From: Lactarius indigo
Taxonomy: Eukaryota; Basidiomycota; Agaricomycetes; Russulales; Russulaceae
Length of the DNA stretch: 64,000 nt
NCBI GenBank assembly: GCA_025766275.1
Contig: JAFKAC010000006.1
Location: 1,116,001-1,180,000, forward strand
Reading direction: 5' to 3'
This document shows, piece by piece, positions 11,260 through 21,499 of the stretch. Position 1 is the first letter of the stretch; each line of letters begins with the position of its first letter. The position numbers and the translations under genes are program-made. The notes below the pieces were generated by a model that saw nothing but the letters and a program-made list of their open reading frames with translations, was not told the DNA's origin and ran no database searches.

Positions 11260-11392
11260 CATGCAGTATACTCATCATCGCAGGTAGAGTATTGGTAATT
11301 TATATACTAGTAATGCCTAGTAGTATGCTCGAGTAAAATAAAAAATGGCTTTCACTCTCGAGCTGCTGGATTTTCGCGACTGTGCCACCACC

Positions 11393-11878
11393 TTAGTGCA
11401 AGTCTGGCATCCGTCTGACCACCTTCCCTTCATTTCGCGCATGGACCCTCAACTTGTCGAGTACTTTCGATTTTGCCCATCGTTCAGGGGGCGTCCGTTT
11501 TCCCGTCGCCCAATAGTAGATGTCCCAGTCAGCCTCGTCCATGAGCTTGTCCAACTCGGACAGCTCTGCGGCGTCCATCGTGTCGAGGTGCTCCTGCGCG
11601 AACGTGCTTAGCAGGAGGTCGCTCTCAAGCGTACCGCGCTTGCGGCTCTGGTATACGAGACGCGCCCGCGTCGTTTCGAGGGGCTCGCTGGGGCGGGGCA
11701 GCGGTTCGGGCGCTGGTAGGTCGGTCGGAGACGCGGTGGAGGCGATGTGTTCCGGGGTGTGGGGCATTGGCCAGGGGTCTTTCCGTCTTGCGGCGCATGA
11801 GGTCAAGTGCCGTGCGATGACGACTCTGCCGCGCAATCCGAGGCTGCGTGAGGTGACACGACGTAGTAAAGTCGACAT
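11393..11878 (-). CDS. SDH5: Succinate dehydrogenase assembly factor 2 (SdhE/Sdh5 family), mitochondrial
   Basis: Intronless, 161 residues. An Arg-rich, acid-free start ([18 protein letters not shown]) predicts import into mitochondria. The conserved core begins [20 protein letters not shown], the family signature whose Arg-Gly lies at the FAD-attachment interface, followed by an acidic helix [24 protein letters not shown]2 binds the flavoprotein SDHA and promotes covalent FAD attachment, which complex II needs. Length and domain order are normal for fungi. The overlapping plus-strand frame is a shadow. Confidence 0.93.
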   Translation of the reverse strand: MSTLLRRVTSRSLGLRGRVVIARHLTSCAARRKDPWPMPHTPEHIASTASPTDLPAPEPLPRPSEPLETTRARLVYQSRKRGTLESDLLLSTFAQEHLDTMDAAELSELDKLMDEADWDIYYWATGKRTPPERWAKSKVLDKLRVHARNEGKVVRRMPDLH

Positions 11879-12230
11879 GTGGTTGCGAGTATGGACGATG
11901 GTTATTATATGTCACACGCGCACTACTGTAACTTCATCCGCCACGTCCCGGCTTGGCCCAGAATTTATAGGGACTGGGCTTGTACTTGTAGGCCTCGACG
12001 TCTTATGCCTATCGGCCTACAAGCCACAGCTGTCCACGTCTTTTAATTATAGTGTTACTATTATTTCTGTATAATATACGACAGCTCTGGGTTACTACTA
12101 CGTAAGAACATCGCCTTACTGTAAACGCAATGCTCGATTGCTTTGATCCGCTCACGCGGGCTTTTGGCAGCATGTTGTGTGACCCGTACGGGGTTTGCTA
12201 ACCCGTGGTAATCCCTACAACTTCTGCACT

Positions 12231-13403
12231 TTACTTTAACTCAAACAGATCAGTCACGGTGGGCTTCAGCTAAAGAAAATGTTTTCAATAAGTAGATAAG
12301 TGAACCCATAGAAAAGCTTACCCATTCACGAATGAGTTGCACGATCTCGCGTAAGGGCAGGTCGGTGTTCTTCAAAATTTCACGGTCCAGACGGCGTATT
12401 CCCGATTCATAGTATGTTAATGTGTTGTTTTCCGACTTCAAAATAAAGAAAATCCATGTCTGTCCATCAGATAGACAGAACCGGACCTCTGGAAGGCTGG
12501 TAGGCAGATGCTCAGATGACGAAGTAAAGCAGGCAGTGCTGACGCACTTAGCGATCTTCAGCAATGCAATCGCCTGGCTAACGGCTTCCGGGACATAGGT
12601 GCTTAAACTATTCTGGCGTTTGGCTTCAACCAGGAACAAGCGACCGCTTGCAATCTTGAACGCGTGCCGCCTGCTACCACCAGGGCCAAGCAAGCGGTCT
12701 GAGAAGGCCATGAAGCAATTCGTGGAGCGACAGTGTTTGATACTCTGGCTCACTATGGTTGTCCATGTCTATGTCTTTCTCGTACTCGATAACCGCATAG
12801 TCGACATTGCCGCTCAACCACAATTCATATCCCGAAGTGGGGTGAGATATTTGGACTCCATCGCCGTGTGTAATCTTCATCTCAGGAAGAATGGCAACGT
12901 CGATTTCTTGAGTTGAGGTAATTTTCCGCAATGCGAGAAGTATTGCGTCAAGAATCATGCGCGAACCTGGTGCATACTACGATTAAGCAGTGATCTAAAC
13001 TACCGAACGCAAAATTGATTAATGCAAGACGCACATCCATGTTAACGCATGCATAGATCTCGTTGATCCTGGTGTGTAGATCCACAATGTGAGCCTCAGC
13101 GCCCATTGTCAACCCGTTCGTTAAATCGGTTATTTTCGCGGCCGTAAAAACGAGCCGTTCCCCCTTGACGCCAGCCTTCTCGAGGTCTTCTGATGAAACG
13201 TCTGAGAAAGACACTCTCTGGAACATCATCAATACAATAGCACACAACATGGGGAATGCGCCATGTACTAGTTTCTTGGCGCCCTTTATTATGTCCTCCA
13301 GCTTATGGACATGCTCCAAGGCAGCGCGCACTTCTTCCTCCGTTTCTTCAATCCCATCCAGCTCTTCCTTGAGGGCATCGAGACGATTTAGCGCCATCCT
13401 CAT
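12231..13403 (-). CDS. Basidiomycete hypothetical protein with PD-(D/E)XK-like motif
   Basis: Model of 342 residues. Exons (minus): 13403-13004, 12966-12754, 12698-12322, 12269-12231, all GT-AG and in phase. The N-terminal third is helical with a coiled-coil-like start and one hydrophobic segment. The C-terminal half carries GNVDYAVIEYE followed about 40 residues later by GRLFLVEAKRQ, i.e. an Asp then Glu-x-Lys in beta-strand contexts, as in the PD-(D/E)XK nuclease fold. Then come SYVPEAVSQAIALLK and VRFCLSDGQTWIFFIL. I know similar orphan proteins in many mushroom genomes but no experimental function. The 5' end is uncertain: coding-like sequence extends upstream to an in-frame TAG without another ATG, so an extra 5' exon is possible. 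Nuclease activity is inferred, not shown. Confidence 0.7.
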
Positions 13404-14780
13404 CCTTGAAAGGTCAACAATTGAGTCCTTCAGACTGCGCTTGCGCTCGAGAGTGGATTCCGACGTGTAGGTGAGAAAAAGATACTACGTCATTTGGACT
13501 GGACAGTCACGTCAGCTGGAACTCCACTGTACTGTGTGGCAGTGCAAGAAGCACCAAGGGCAGCACTGCACACCGACGGGCTTATGTAATAAGTATGAGG
13601 TTGTAACCTATTGGCTCGGAAACTACACGGATGTGAGGGTGGAAGATCGCTGGTGGTCTGGCGCCTTGAAAGAACGCAGCAGGCCGACGGCAGTGGGGGC
13701 ATGTGTGGCGCACTCGGTACATGTATGCTATCCCTGCTAGAGTTCTTGCATGCAGAGGATGTACGATGGCAAGTAAGGTGAACCCCCTTCATTATTTTAC
13801 TTAGTCTTCTATCCCCCTTCACACCTTCACCGCTGATCTCCGTGCAGTGCATTGTCGTCAACCCAGCAACTCGTACGGAGGGTGAAGTGGTCCATCATCG
13901 AGACAATCCTCGACTCGACTCGTTCGAACTCTCATTGACTCGCCTGATGCGGGCAACTGGCACCCGAGAGCCTTGGTGAGAGGGAGCAGCTTCACCGCAT
14001 ACATCTCCGACAGCATGGGAAGGCTAACCCTACGCCTGTTGGGATGTATACATCCCCGTGACATTGGAAGTGAGAGCATGGACATCGATATCACATTGAC
14101 AGACGGTGAGCCCGTGACCATGGCATCCATACGTTCCCGTCGAACCCGTACGCCTGAACCACGGCGAAGGCCAAGATCCCCGCTCTTCAAACGAACCAGC
14201 TCCCTGAGCTCGAAAGATGCCCTCTCACGCTAGCCCCGTCCACCAAGAACGAAAAGCCAAAGTCAGAGACGTACAAGCGACTGCCCACCTTGCTGCCCAC
14301 CGAGATTCCCGATGGTGAGAAGAATCGGTACAAATCACGTTTCCTGTCCGTACATTAGAAAACGCAAATGTTCACCTTTTTGCTTATAGGTAGTCCAAGA
14401 TATCGGAGGCCATCGGTGGCATCGGATGGCCACCGCACTCCACGTCGCGAGCTGCGTACAAAGGTATTTTGAAAAGTCAAAACCTTTTGGTGTGAACATG
14501 GAGCGGGCATGAGAGGTCAGTCTTCGAAACGTCACGAAAATAGAAAGGACCGAGAAATCGAGTGCGATAACACCGCGAATCCGCAAAGTCCTCTGTCTCA
14601 GTTCTGCCTCCCTGTCGTCCGACCTCTCCGCTTGCGAGCACCACGACCAGCCTTCTCTCAGTGCTGTGTGACTCACATCCTCTCCGAATAACTCGCGTGC
14701 ACTCAGTCCTGGCTCTCTTTGGCTTGTTCCTGGTGTATTTCACTAGAATAACTACGACGAGGATTAAAAAGAACAATAAT
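13404..14780. other. Unresolved interval with scattered coding-like segments (+ strand)
   Basis: Between two minus-strand genes. Several plus-strand pieces read like protein bounded by good splice sites. One at about 13856-13969 includes TRTEGEVVHHRDNPRLDSFEL. Another at about 13940-14050 includes EREQLHRIHLRQHGKANPTP. A third at about 14170-14310 includes LTLAPSTKNEKPKSETYKRL. They lie in different frames and I could not join them into one model, so this may be a decayed or strongly intron-rich gene. No family was recognised. Confidence 0.3.
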
Positions 14781-16468
14781 CTAGCCGTGCTCGCCCTGAC
14801 CTTTGAGATCTTCTATCGCGCGTTGAACCTCCAGCTTTTCTAAAACCGCTCGATGCAAGCTTGATCGTGACGCACGGCCTTTGGTCGTCCTGACTTCAGT
14901 GACGGCTTTCCCCGAGTAGGTACTGGGTACGGGTGGGGTTGGGTCCTCGGCAGCGCTAGAAGAGTCGGCGGCTGGTTTAGATGTGAGGTGAGAGGGGACA
15001 ATGACAGGCGTAGGGCGTGGTGGTGGAGGCCACTAGTAGAGACAAGTGAGATAATGGCAAGAGTGTGTAATATGCGACGCACGCCACGACGGGGTTGATT
15101 GAAGTGCAGGGCAGCCCAAGGAGGATAGTCGCGCTCAAGTTGAACGATATGGTCTTCGACGCACTTGATGCGATGAAGCAGTGACGCCGGAGGTGACGGC
15201 ACTTGTATACGCCTCATGAGATTGAGTTCAGCAACGTGACGAAACAGACGTACCGTATCGCATCGCTAAATGAGTTTCAAGATTTTTCAGTCTTTCGTCA
15301 AGGCCGGGGTGTCGACTTGCAGTGACCAGGCCATTCCCATCAGCACTCTCGGCTTTAATGATATGTTTTTCGTCTTTCGCTTCAACCATTAACGTTCTTC
15401 TGAGAGGGCCCTCCTCGTTTTTCGCAATATCGAACTTCATCATCACATCACGGTCCGTGGCTTTTGCGTCAGTCCGTGCACAAGATGCATGCTCTATTTC
15501 GTCGTCGCCCTCATTCGAAAGTAGGTCCTTCGATGCATCGCTGGTATGAAGACGCTTATTGGGGTGCAAGAACTCCGCACGGTTTGACGCGTCATTTCGC
15601 GCACGGTTTCGCGCCAGGAGCTCAGAAATGGATTTGTTAATCTGTTTAATAAATGAGATTTCGAGTGCGAGGGCTCTTTTTTTTCAACGGGCACGCACTG
15701 CAGACGGCGAACGGGGCTCTGCGCCTTTTTCGACATGGACATAATCCAACTTTCGTTCTTCCAAGGGTCGGTCAGGTGTTCCTGTGGAATCTGATTGCAC
15801 GTCCAGCATTTGCTAAACCATCGAGGCCTTCTAGGTCATCACCGAAATTCGGCCACTCCCAGGTTGACTGTTGGACATACCGAAATGCTAGAGTGTAAAT
15901 CGCGCAATGCCTCGGGCACGACCTTCATCTCCCAATCTGGATTCATAACAAGAATGTCGGCCTGTAGGCCAGCCAAGCATTGAGAAAGTCCTACGGCGAG
16001 GAAAAACGTTTTCAAAGCTGCATCCCAGTATCGGGGGAACTCTTTAGGAGGTGGGGACGGAGATGGCGTCCGTGGTCGTGCTTTTTTCTTGGCCGTAGGC
16101 TTTTGGGGTGAGACCTGCGTGGGGGGACGCGCAGACGGGGGTACAATAGAAACCTGAGCATGCGGGTGATACTGTTGAAAGTGCGCGTGTTGATACTGAG
16201 TGTACTGTTGTTGATATGCTGCACTATACTGATAACTGTTCAATGGCCATGGTTGGCCTTGCCAGTGTGGGTGTCCGTAGTATGGAACCGCGGGGATGTT
16301 TTGGGCCGCCCAAACAGGTTGAGTTGGTGCGGCAGGAGAGTCGCCCGAGAGTTGAGTTGATGGCCCCGCCTCCGATGGGGATGGACCGTCGACCATTGGT
16401 GTCAGTGACTTGGTCGCTGGTTTCGCAAATCTAGTCATTGGAACTGGGGTTAGGGTTTCTTCCGTCAT
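14781..16468 (-). CDS. MBIP-like protein (MAP3K12-binding inhibitory protein family)
   Basis: Five-exon model, 486 residues. Exons (minus): 16468-15881, 15812-15699, 15641-15254, 15201-15083, 15032-14781. The N-terminus is low-complexity, with a Gln/Tyr/His-rich stretch (about 75-100) and a basic Lys-Lys-Lys-Ala-Arg segment before KEFPRYWDAALKTFFLAVG. The conserved C-terminal core is GLDERLKNLETHLAMRYVPS then LLHRIKCVEDHIVQLERDYP and PWAALHFNQPRRGWPPPPRP, matching the coiled-coil core of MBIP, a subunit of the metazoan ATAC acetyltransferase complex. In fungi the role is not established. Splicing resolves an apparent stop after exon 1. It is divergent from VPS53 with only 34 bp between ATGs. 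An internal ATG at codon 11 would widen this. Confidence 0.72.
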
Positions 16469-16502
16469 AGCAGGGTCTGGGAGTCGCGCAACCCATAACT
16501 TT

Positions 16503-19500
16503 ATGCACCGTCAACAGAGCGGAGAGCTTTCTCGCGACCTTGTTCTGTCCATACAACGCATCCTTGATATTAATGCTTCGCCAGAGACAGACTCTCTTGA
16601 TACGGTGGGAGACGGGTTCAGTGCCGTCGACGTGATTAATGGATACTTTCCCAATGGTACGTCAAAGCACCGTACTCAAGGCCACTACTAATATTTACCA
16701 AATGCACCGATTGTTTTCCTAGAGGAGTCACTTGGGCAACTAGATGTTATCCAAGCGCAGCTGGCCAAGGACGAACAGGACCTACAGAACGAGATTGCCC
16801 AACTTCAGGAAGAGCTGAGGTTACAGCAGGACCCTGGAAGGATGCAGCTGATACAAGAGATGATATCAGTGTGTCTCAAAGCTTGGGTCTCTCGCATATA
16901 TGTCCGCTTATACTTTGCTATGCACCAGGATCTTCTGGGTCAGATGTCTCTCATCCGAGAAAAGGCTGCCGAGTCTGAAGCCATTGTCCGCAATATCACG
17001 AGAGACATTCAAGTCCTCGACTCAGCGAAAAAGAATCTTATCCTGAGCATGACAACATTAAAGCGGCTTCAGATGCTCGGTATACTACTTCCATTGTTGC
17101 CAGAATTTACAAGATCATGACCATATACAACTGCGACAGTCCATGCCCTGTCTCAGCTCGAGGACTACGTCAAGGATAAGAAATACTCCGATATAACGCA
17201 AAGTCTATCTGTAAGCTTGTTCATGGATTCTGTACTTCAAACGCTCACCCTTTCACGGCCCCCGTGTAGGCAGTGAAACAAATATCCGCTTCGTTCAAGC
17301 CTTACACTTCTGTGCCACGTATCAGTCAACTCTGGAAGCGGATTCAAGAGCTCCAGGGCGAAATACGAACCATTCTGGAGTCTGACTTCGACACATAGTA
17401 AGCATTGCACAACCCATCCCACCTTTACTGAAAATCGCTCTTCGAAGTTATCTGCAGTCACCTAACGCACCTAAACCCGCGACGATAACCGCGGCATGTG
17501 CGGCAGCCGATATCCTCGGCCCTGATGTACGTGCAGCGCTCACTGCCCGCTACACGGCCCTTCTTCTTGCGGAGTACCGCCGAGTGTTTCGACTGACTGA
17601 TGAGGCGGGCCAACTCGACAACATCAGCCGCCGCTACGCGTGGTTCCGACGGATTTTGGGTACCCACGAAGGTGGCCTTGGGCGTGCGTTCCTGCCAGAG
17701 TGGAATGTTGGCTGGTGGCTATTAGCTGGATTCATCGACATAACGAGGTAGGTCGATGTGTCTGTGTTTGTATTTGCATTCGAACGCAGTTTTATCACAG
17801 AGGCGATATGGCTGCACTGCTATCTAAAGCGGCGAAAGATCTTACTGTGACTGTCCTCCTCGAAGCTTTGCAGCAAACGAAGGATTTCGAATTGTCTATG
17901 GTGAAGAAGTTCGGTGCATCAGTGAATCCCTCCTTCGGTCACGTAGAAGTAGGCATTCCTAAACATTTAACAGTTACAGGACATTCTTCAGGCGACATCG
18001 CCAACGCCGACACGACCCTCACAATCAATCAGCTCGTCTTTTGAGCCGCACATGGGTGTGTACGTACAACATCAAGACAAGTGAGTCTTCCCTAGTCCTG
18101 CTAGGCGTATGAACATAATGGTCAGCATTCCAGGGCGATTGCTGACCTTCTTTCTCCCCACCGGGGGTCGAGGACAAGGGCATCGCTCGACACGGTCCAG
18201 AGTCACTCCACCGTGGACAACACCGAGCAGATAGCTAATGTCGTTCTTCCATCTTCAACTGAATTGTTCTACGTGTACGGCCAGACACTAGAGGGCTGTG
18301 CGACGCTATCGACTGGTAAACCTTTATTCGACCTGCTGGAGGTTTTCAAAAAGTGGCTTCGGGTCTATGCCGGTATGCACGGTCCCCGGATCTTGGCGTC
18401 ATTTAACCATCCTTGTGTCCACAGAGGAAGTCCTCATGTCCCAAATGCGTCGGTAAGTTACCAGTGTGGTGCAGAGTGGGGCCACTTTGCTGAGTCGCTC
18501 CTAGGACTTGGCCACAGCTCCGCCGATCTACGGATGTGCGGTACGACCTCAACGAGATCAAAAATGCCTGCCTTGTCATCAACACAGCGGAGTACTGTCA
18601 ATCTACAGCACAGGAGGTTGGCGTCTTCTACACATGACCCCCCATCGAGACTGACTATCTGTAGCTCGAAGAGAAGGTTCGCCAACGGATTCACAGTGAT
18701 TTCAAGGAGCGTATATCGTTACAGACTGAATGCGATCTATTCATTAGGTACGCGCGCCAGGTGGCGACTCGAGCGGTCATTCTGAAATGGCTATACAGTG
18801 TGGCGTCCGTGGCAATTGTCTTGCTTCTCCGGGAACTGGAGGCTGTGTGCGAGCCTGCCTTGTCGACTTTGACGCGCATGACATGGATCAACCACGAGCT
18901 CGTCACTGGACAATCACAATACATCGGTGATCTCGTGCGCGCCGTGGAATCCATCGCAGAAGCAATTGTCCCACTGGTTGAAAGTAAAAAATACCTGCGG
19001 AATTTCTTTGACAAAGCATCTAGGTGAGAGGACACACGCACGTACACGTCATAGATCGTTGAACCCAGGGAAGCTTGGTCATCACGCGGTTCACGAATGC
19101 ACTAGTGCGAAGCCGGCCGTTGAAGGAGAAGGGGGCCGAACAGGTGCGCTCATCATTGATGTTGTGGCGGCATTTTGTCTCATTAGAGTATAATTTTTCC
19201 AGCTTTTGATCGATCTTTCGGCGCTCAAATCTTCTTTACTAAAACTCCCTGGGGAGGCCTTGGCAACTGCAGGGTAGGCCACGAGGCTGAGCAAGAAACT
19301 CGGCTAGAATCTGATTTATTATTATTTCTTTCTAAATCCAGCTATACCCGAAGCGTCGCCAAGAGCACCCAGCGTCTGGAAGCCCTACTCAAGGTTGTCG
19401 TCACGCCACAGGTCCGCCGTTTCTAGAGTATATGTGACGCTAATTTACACCGTGTTGAGGACCCAGCTGAAGGTTTTATCCTTAACTATACGCTTCTGAT

Positions 19501-19952
19501 TGGCGATGCGTCGTTCTCCAACTTCCAAAAGGTAAGCACTAGCACGCAAACGGTTACATTGCACCAGGGCCCTTATGCGCGTGTTTTCGCAGATCATCGA
19601 CTTGAAGGGTACCCCACGCGCGGAACAGAACGATCTACTCGATTTCTTCGTAACCATCACGAGCACGAAGCCGGAGCTCGAGCAAACGTCTTTCCTTACG
19701 ACGCTGGACATGGACCCGTCCACGTCGAGTACTCTAGGTCTCCTTACTTCTCCCAACGGCAGTCGCGTTGCCTTACCGGGGACGGGTGCTGGTGAGACTC
19801 TCCTTGCGACGCTTGGGTCGCCGCCGATTAGCAACACGCCATCAGGCGCGGACACTCCGCCTCGCGGCGATGCCCACGCAACCAAGCAAGTTTTCTCCGA
19901 TATTCGTCGGTTAATGAGTTTTGCGGTTAGACGCGACACTGCACCACAATAG
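16503..19952 (+). CDS. VPS53: GARP complex subunit Vps53
   Basis: Eighteen-exon model of 829 residues, all introns GT-AG and in phase. Exons: 16503-16656, 16723-16868, 16929-17079, 17140-17210, 17270-17397, 17448-17747, 17801-17921, 17992-18080, 18134-18372, 18425-18452, 18505-18616, 18665-18747, 18799-19023, 19074-19143, 19203-19273, 19342-19411, 19460-19531, 19593-19952. Vps53 is a rod-shaped subunit of GARP, which tethers endosome-derived vesicles at the trans-Golgi. The N-terminal Vps53 domain is clear: VDVINGYFPNEESLGQLD, coiled coil, then RDIQVLDSAKKNLILSMTTL. Later FEPHMGVYVQHQDKAIADLL and a C-terminal GFILNYTLLIGDASFSNFQK are diagnostic. The last about 100 residues are Ser/Thr-rich and species-specific. 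Several introns were chosen by conserved flanking sequence, so single junctions could shift. Confidence 0.92.
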
Positions 19953-20082
19953 CATAGCGTATTGGTTATTTTAATCAATGTTGCACCCCACCAAGGAAAG
20001 TGGGGAACCGGAAAGGTTAAGCGTGATTATCAACAGCTGTGTAGAAATGAAAAGAAGCTCCTGGGATAAATATCAACCCTGA

Positions 20083-21136
20083 CTAGACCTGCTCCCAGGT
20101 AAGTGGCCGGTCGATTCCTAGCTTGCGCCTTTCGAACCATCGCGTTTTCCGACCTGGGGCCCATCCGAGATCTCCTTGCGCCCTCCCTAATGCACTGCCT
20201 GCAGCACCTGGCACGGTCTCACCGGCCTTCAGTTTGTAGTCCTTGATGCTGCGGAAATATTGTTGATCAGATTCGGCCGACTCTTTTTCTGAGTGCTCGC
20301 GCAAAGTTTTAACCGCTACGGGCCGTGAGAGGAGTGTGTCCTGCAGAGTGTTTCAGCGAGACGCGGGGGGGAGACTGATTGAGAATTCTTTACCATGTGC
20401 TCTTGGACCTTATCTTCAAATCGTTTGACGTCCTCCACGGACCTATAGCGGAGTGCCTTTTGGAGGTTCCACCGCGTCCTCGGACGCAGCTTGCCCCCTT
20501 CCTGCCCCTCGCCAAGCGCGCGCTCGCGCTCCACCGTGTCCCCGACCTCCCCAACGCCGTGCTTGACGAGCGCGCGTGCAGACTGGCTCTTGAGCCGTTC
20601 CGAAAGGACGTCCCAGCCAGTAGCGCGTGCAGCCATCTCGAACTTGAGGTCGCGCGGGCCGTCGACGAGCTCGAGCACGGCGTGCGGCGCGTTGTCCCCC
20701 TGACGGTTGCCGAACTTGTGGATGCGCGTGTACCCGCCCGGACGCGCGGCGTAGCGCGCGGAGAGCGTCTCAAAAACCTTGGGCGTGAGCGAGGGCTGGA
20801 GCAGGAAGCCCGCGGCCTTTTTCCAGGCGGGGGGCGTGCCCTTCTTGCCTAGCGTGATGATCTGGCGGGCGGTAGCGGTCAGAGGGACTGCGGGATAATA
20901 TAAAGGGGAGCGCGTTGCCTTTTCTGCGAGACGCGCTGCGTCGCGGGCCTTTGGGAGTGTAGTTTTCACTTGTTCGTGCTGTATGAGTGACGTGACGAGA
21001 TTGCTAAAAAGTGCAGCACTTTGTGTCAGGCGATGTTCGGCACGGGGAGGAGAATCACCGAGAGGCTTTACCGTAGCATTAGCATCCGGTGCGACGACGT
21101 TCTTGAGAACTTGCGAAAGGCGACGCCATGCTTCAT
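20083..21136 (-). CDS. MRPL17: Mitochondrial large-subunit ribosomal protein bL17m
   Basis: Spliced product of 291 residues. Exons (minus): 21136-21072, 21003-20919, 20861-20394, 20340-20083. The protein starts MKHGVAFRKFSRTSSHRMLM, continues LRNLVTSLIQHEQVKTTLPK and ARDAARLAEK|IITLGKKG, the canonical bacterial L17 core. The second intron (20862-20918) begins with GC instead of GT (AAG|GCAACG..CAG); removing it restores the universally conserved AEKIITLGKKG junction. Exon 3 adds the L17 beta-region and exon 4 a basic C-terminal extension ending RRKLGIDRPLTWEQV, as in fungal mitoribosomes. An apparent longer frame starting at 21152 in another register would lose the conserved N-terminus and is wrong. 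Convergent with VPS53. Confidence 0.92.
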
Positions 21137-21499
21137 GGTACTGTACGGACAAGAGGATTTTGGTGCAACTGTTCGCTGCTCGCGCGTTCGCAGTGGAAGA
21201 AACGGACCGGTTGACCCGCAGTTTTCAAAAAGGTTGGGGACTGGAATGGGGTTCTATTTCTGCTGCAAAACAAACCCGGAAATGCGTGTACTACAGGCAA
21301 AATGAAAGGAAGCAGTACACAAGAAGAAAAAGAGAGGTTAACGATCGATTGTGCTCATATTCCTAGTCATCAGCGAGGCAACGCCCGGAAACAAATAGGG
21401 CCCTTATGGTACAGTACAGCCGCTTGCTAGGTGGAAATGAAAAGAAAAAGTTACAAGTGACAATTTTGGATGCAGAAACAGTTCATTAATCATTAAAAA

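Noticed and set aside
12520..13470. Plus-strand frames opposite the PD-(D/E)XK-like gene
   Set aside because: Composition (Ser-rich, no motif) and overlap with the better spliced minus-strand model mark them as shadows.
20316..21152. Single 278-codon frame covering the L17 gene, starting at 21152
   Set aside because: In its register the first 45 codons do not match L17. The ATG at 21136 in another frame gives the canonical N-terminus, and the frame shown reads through three introns.
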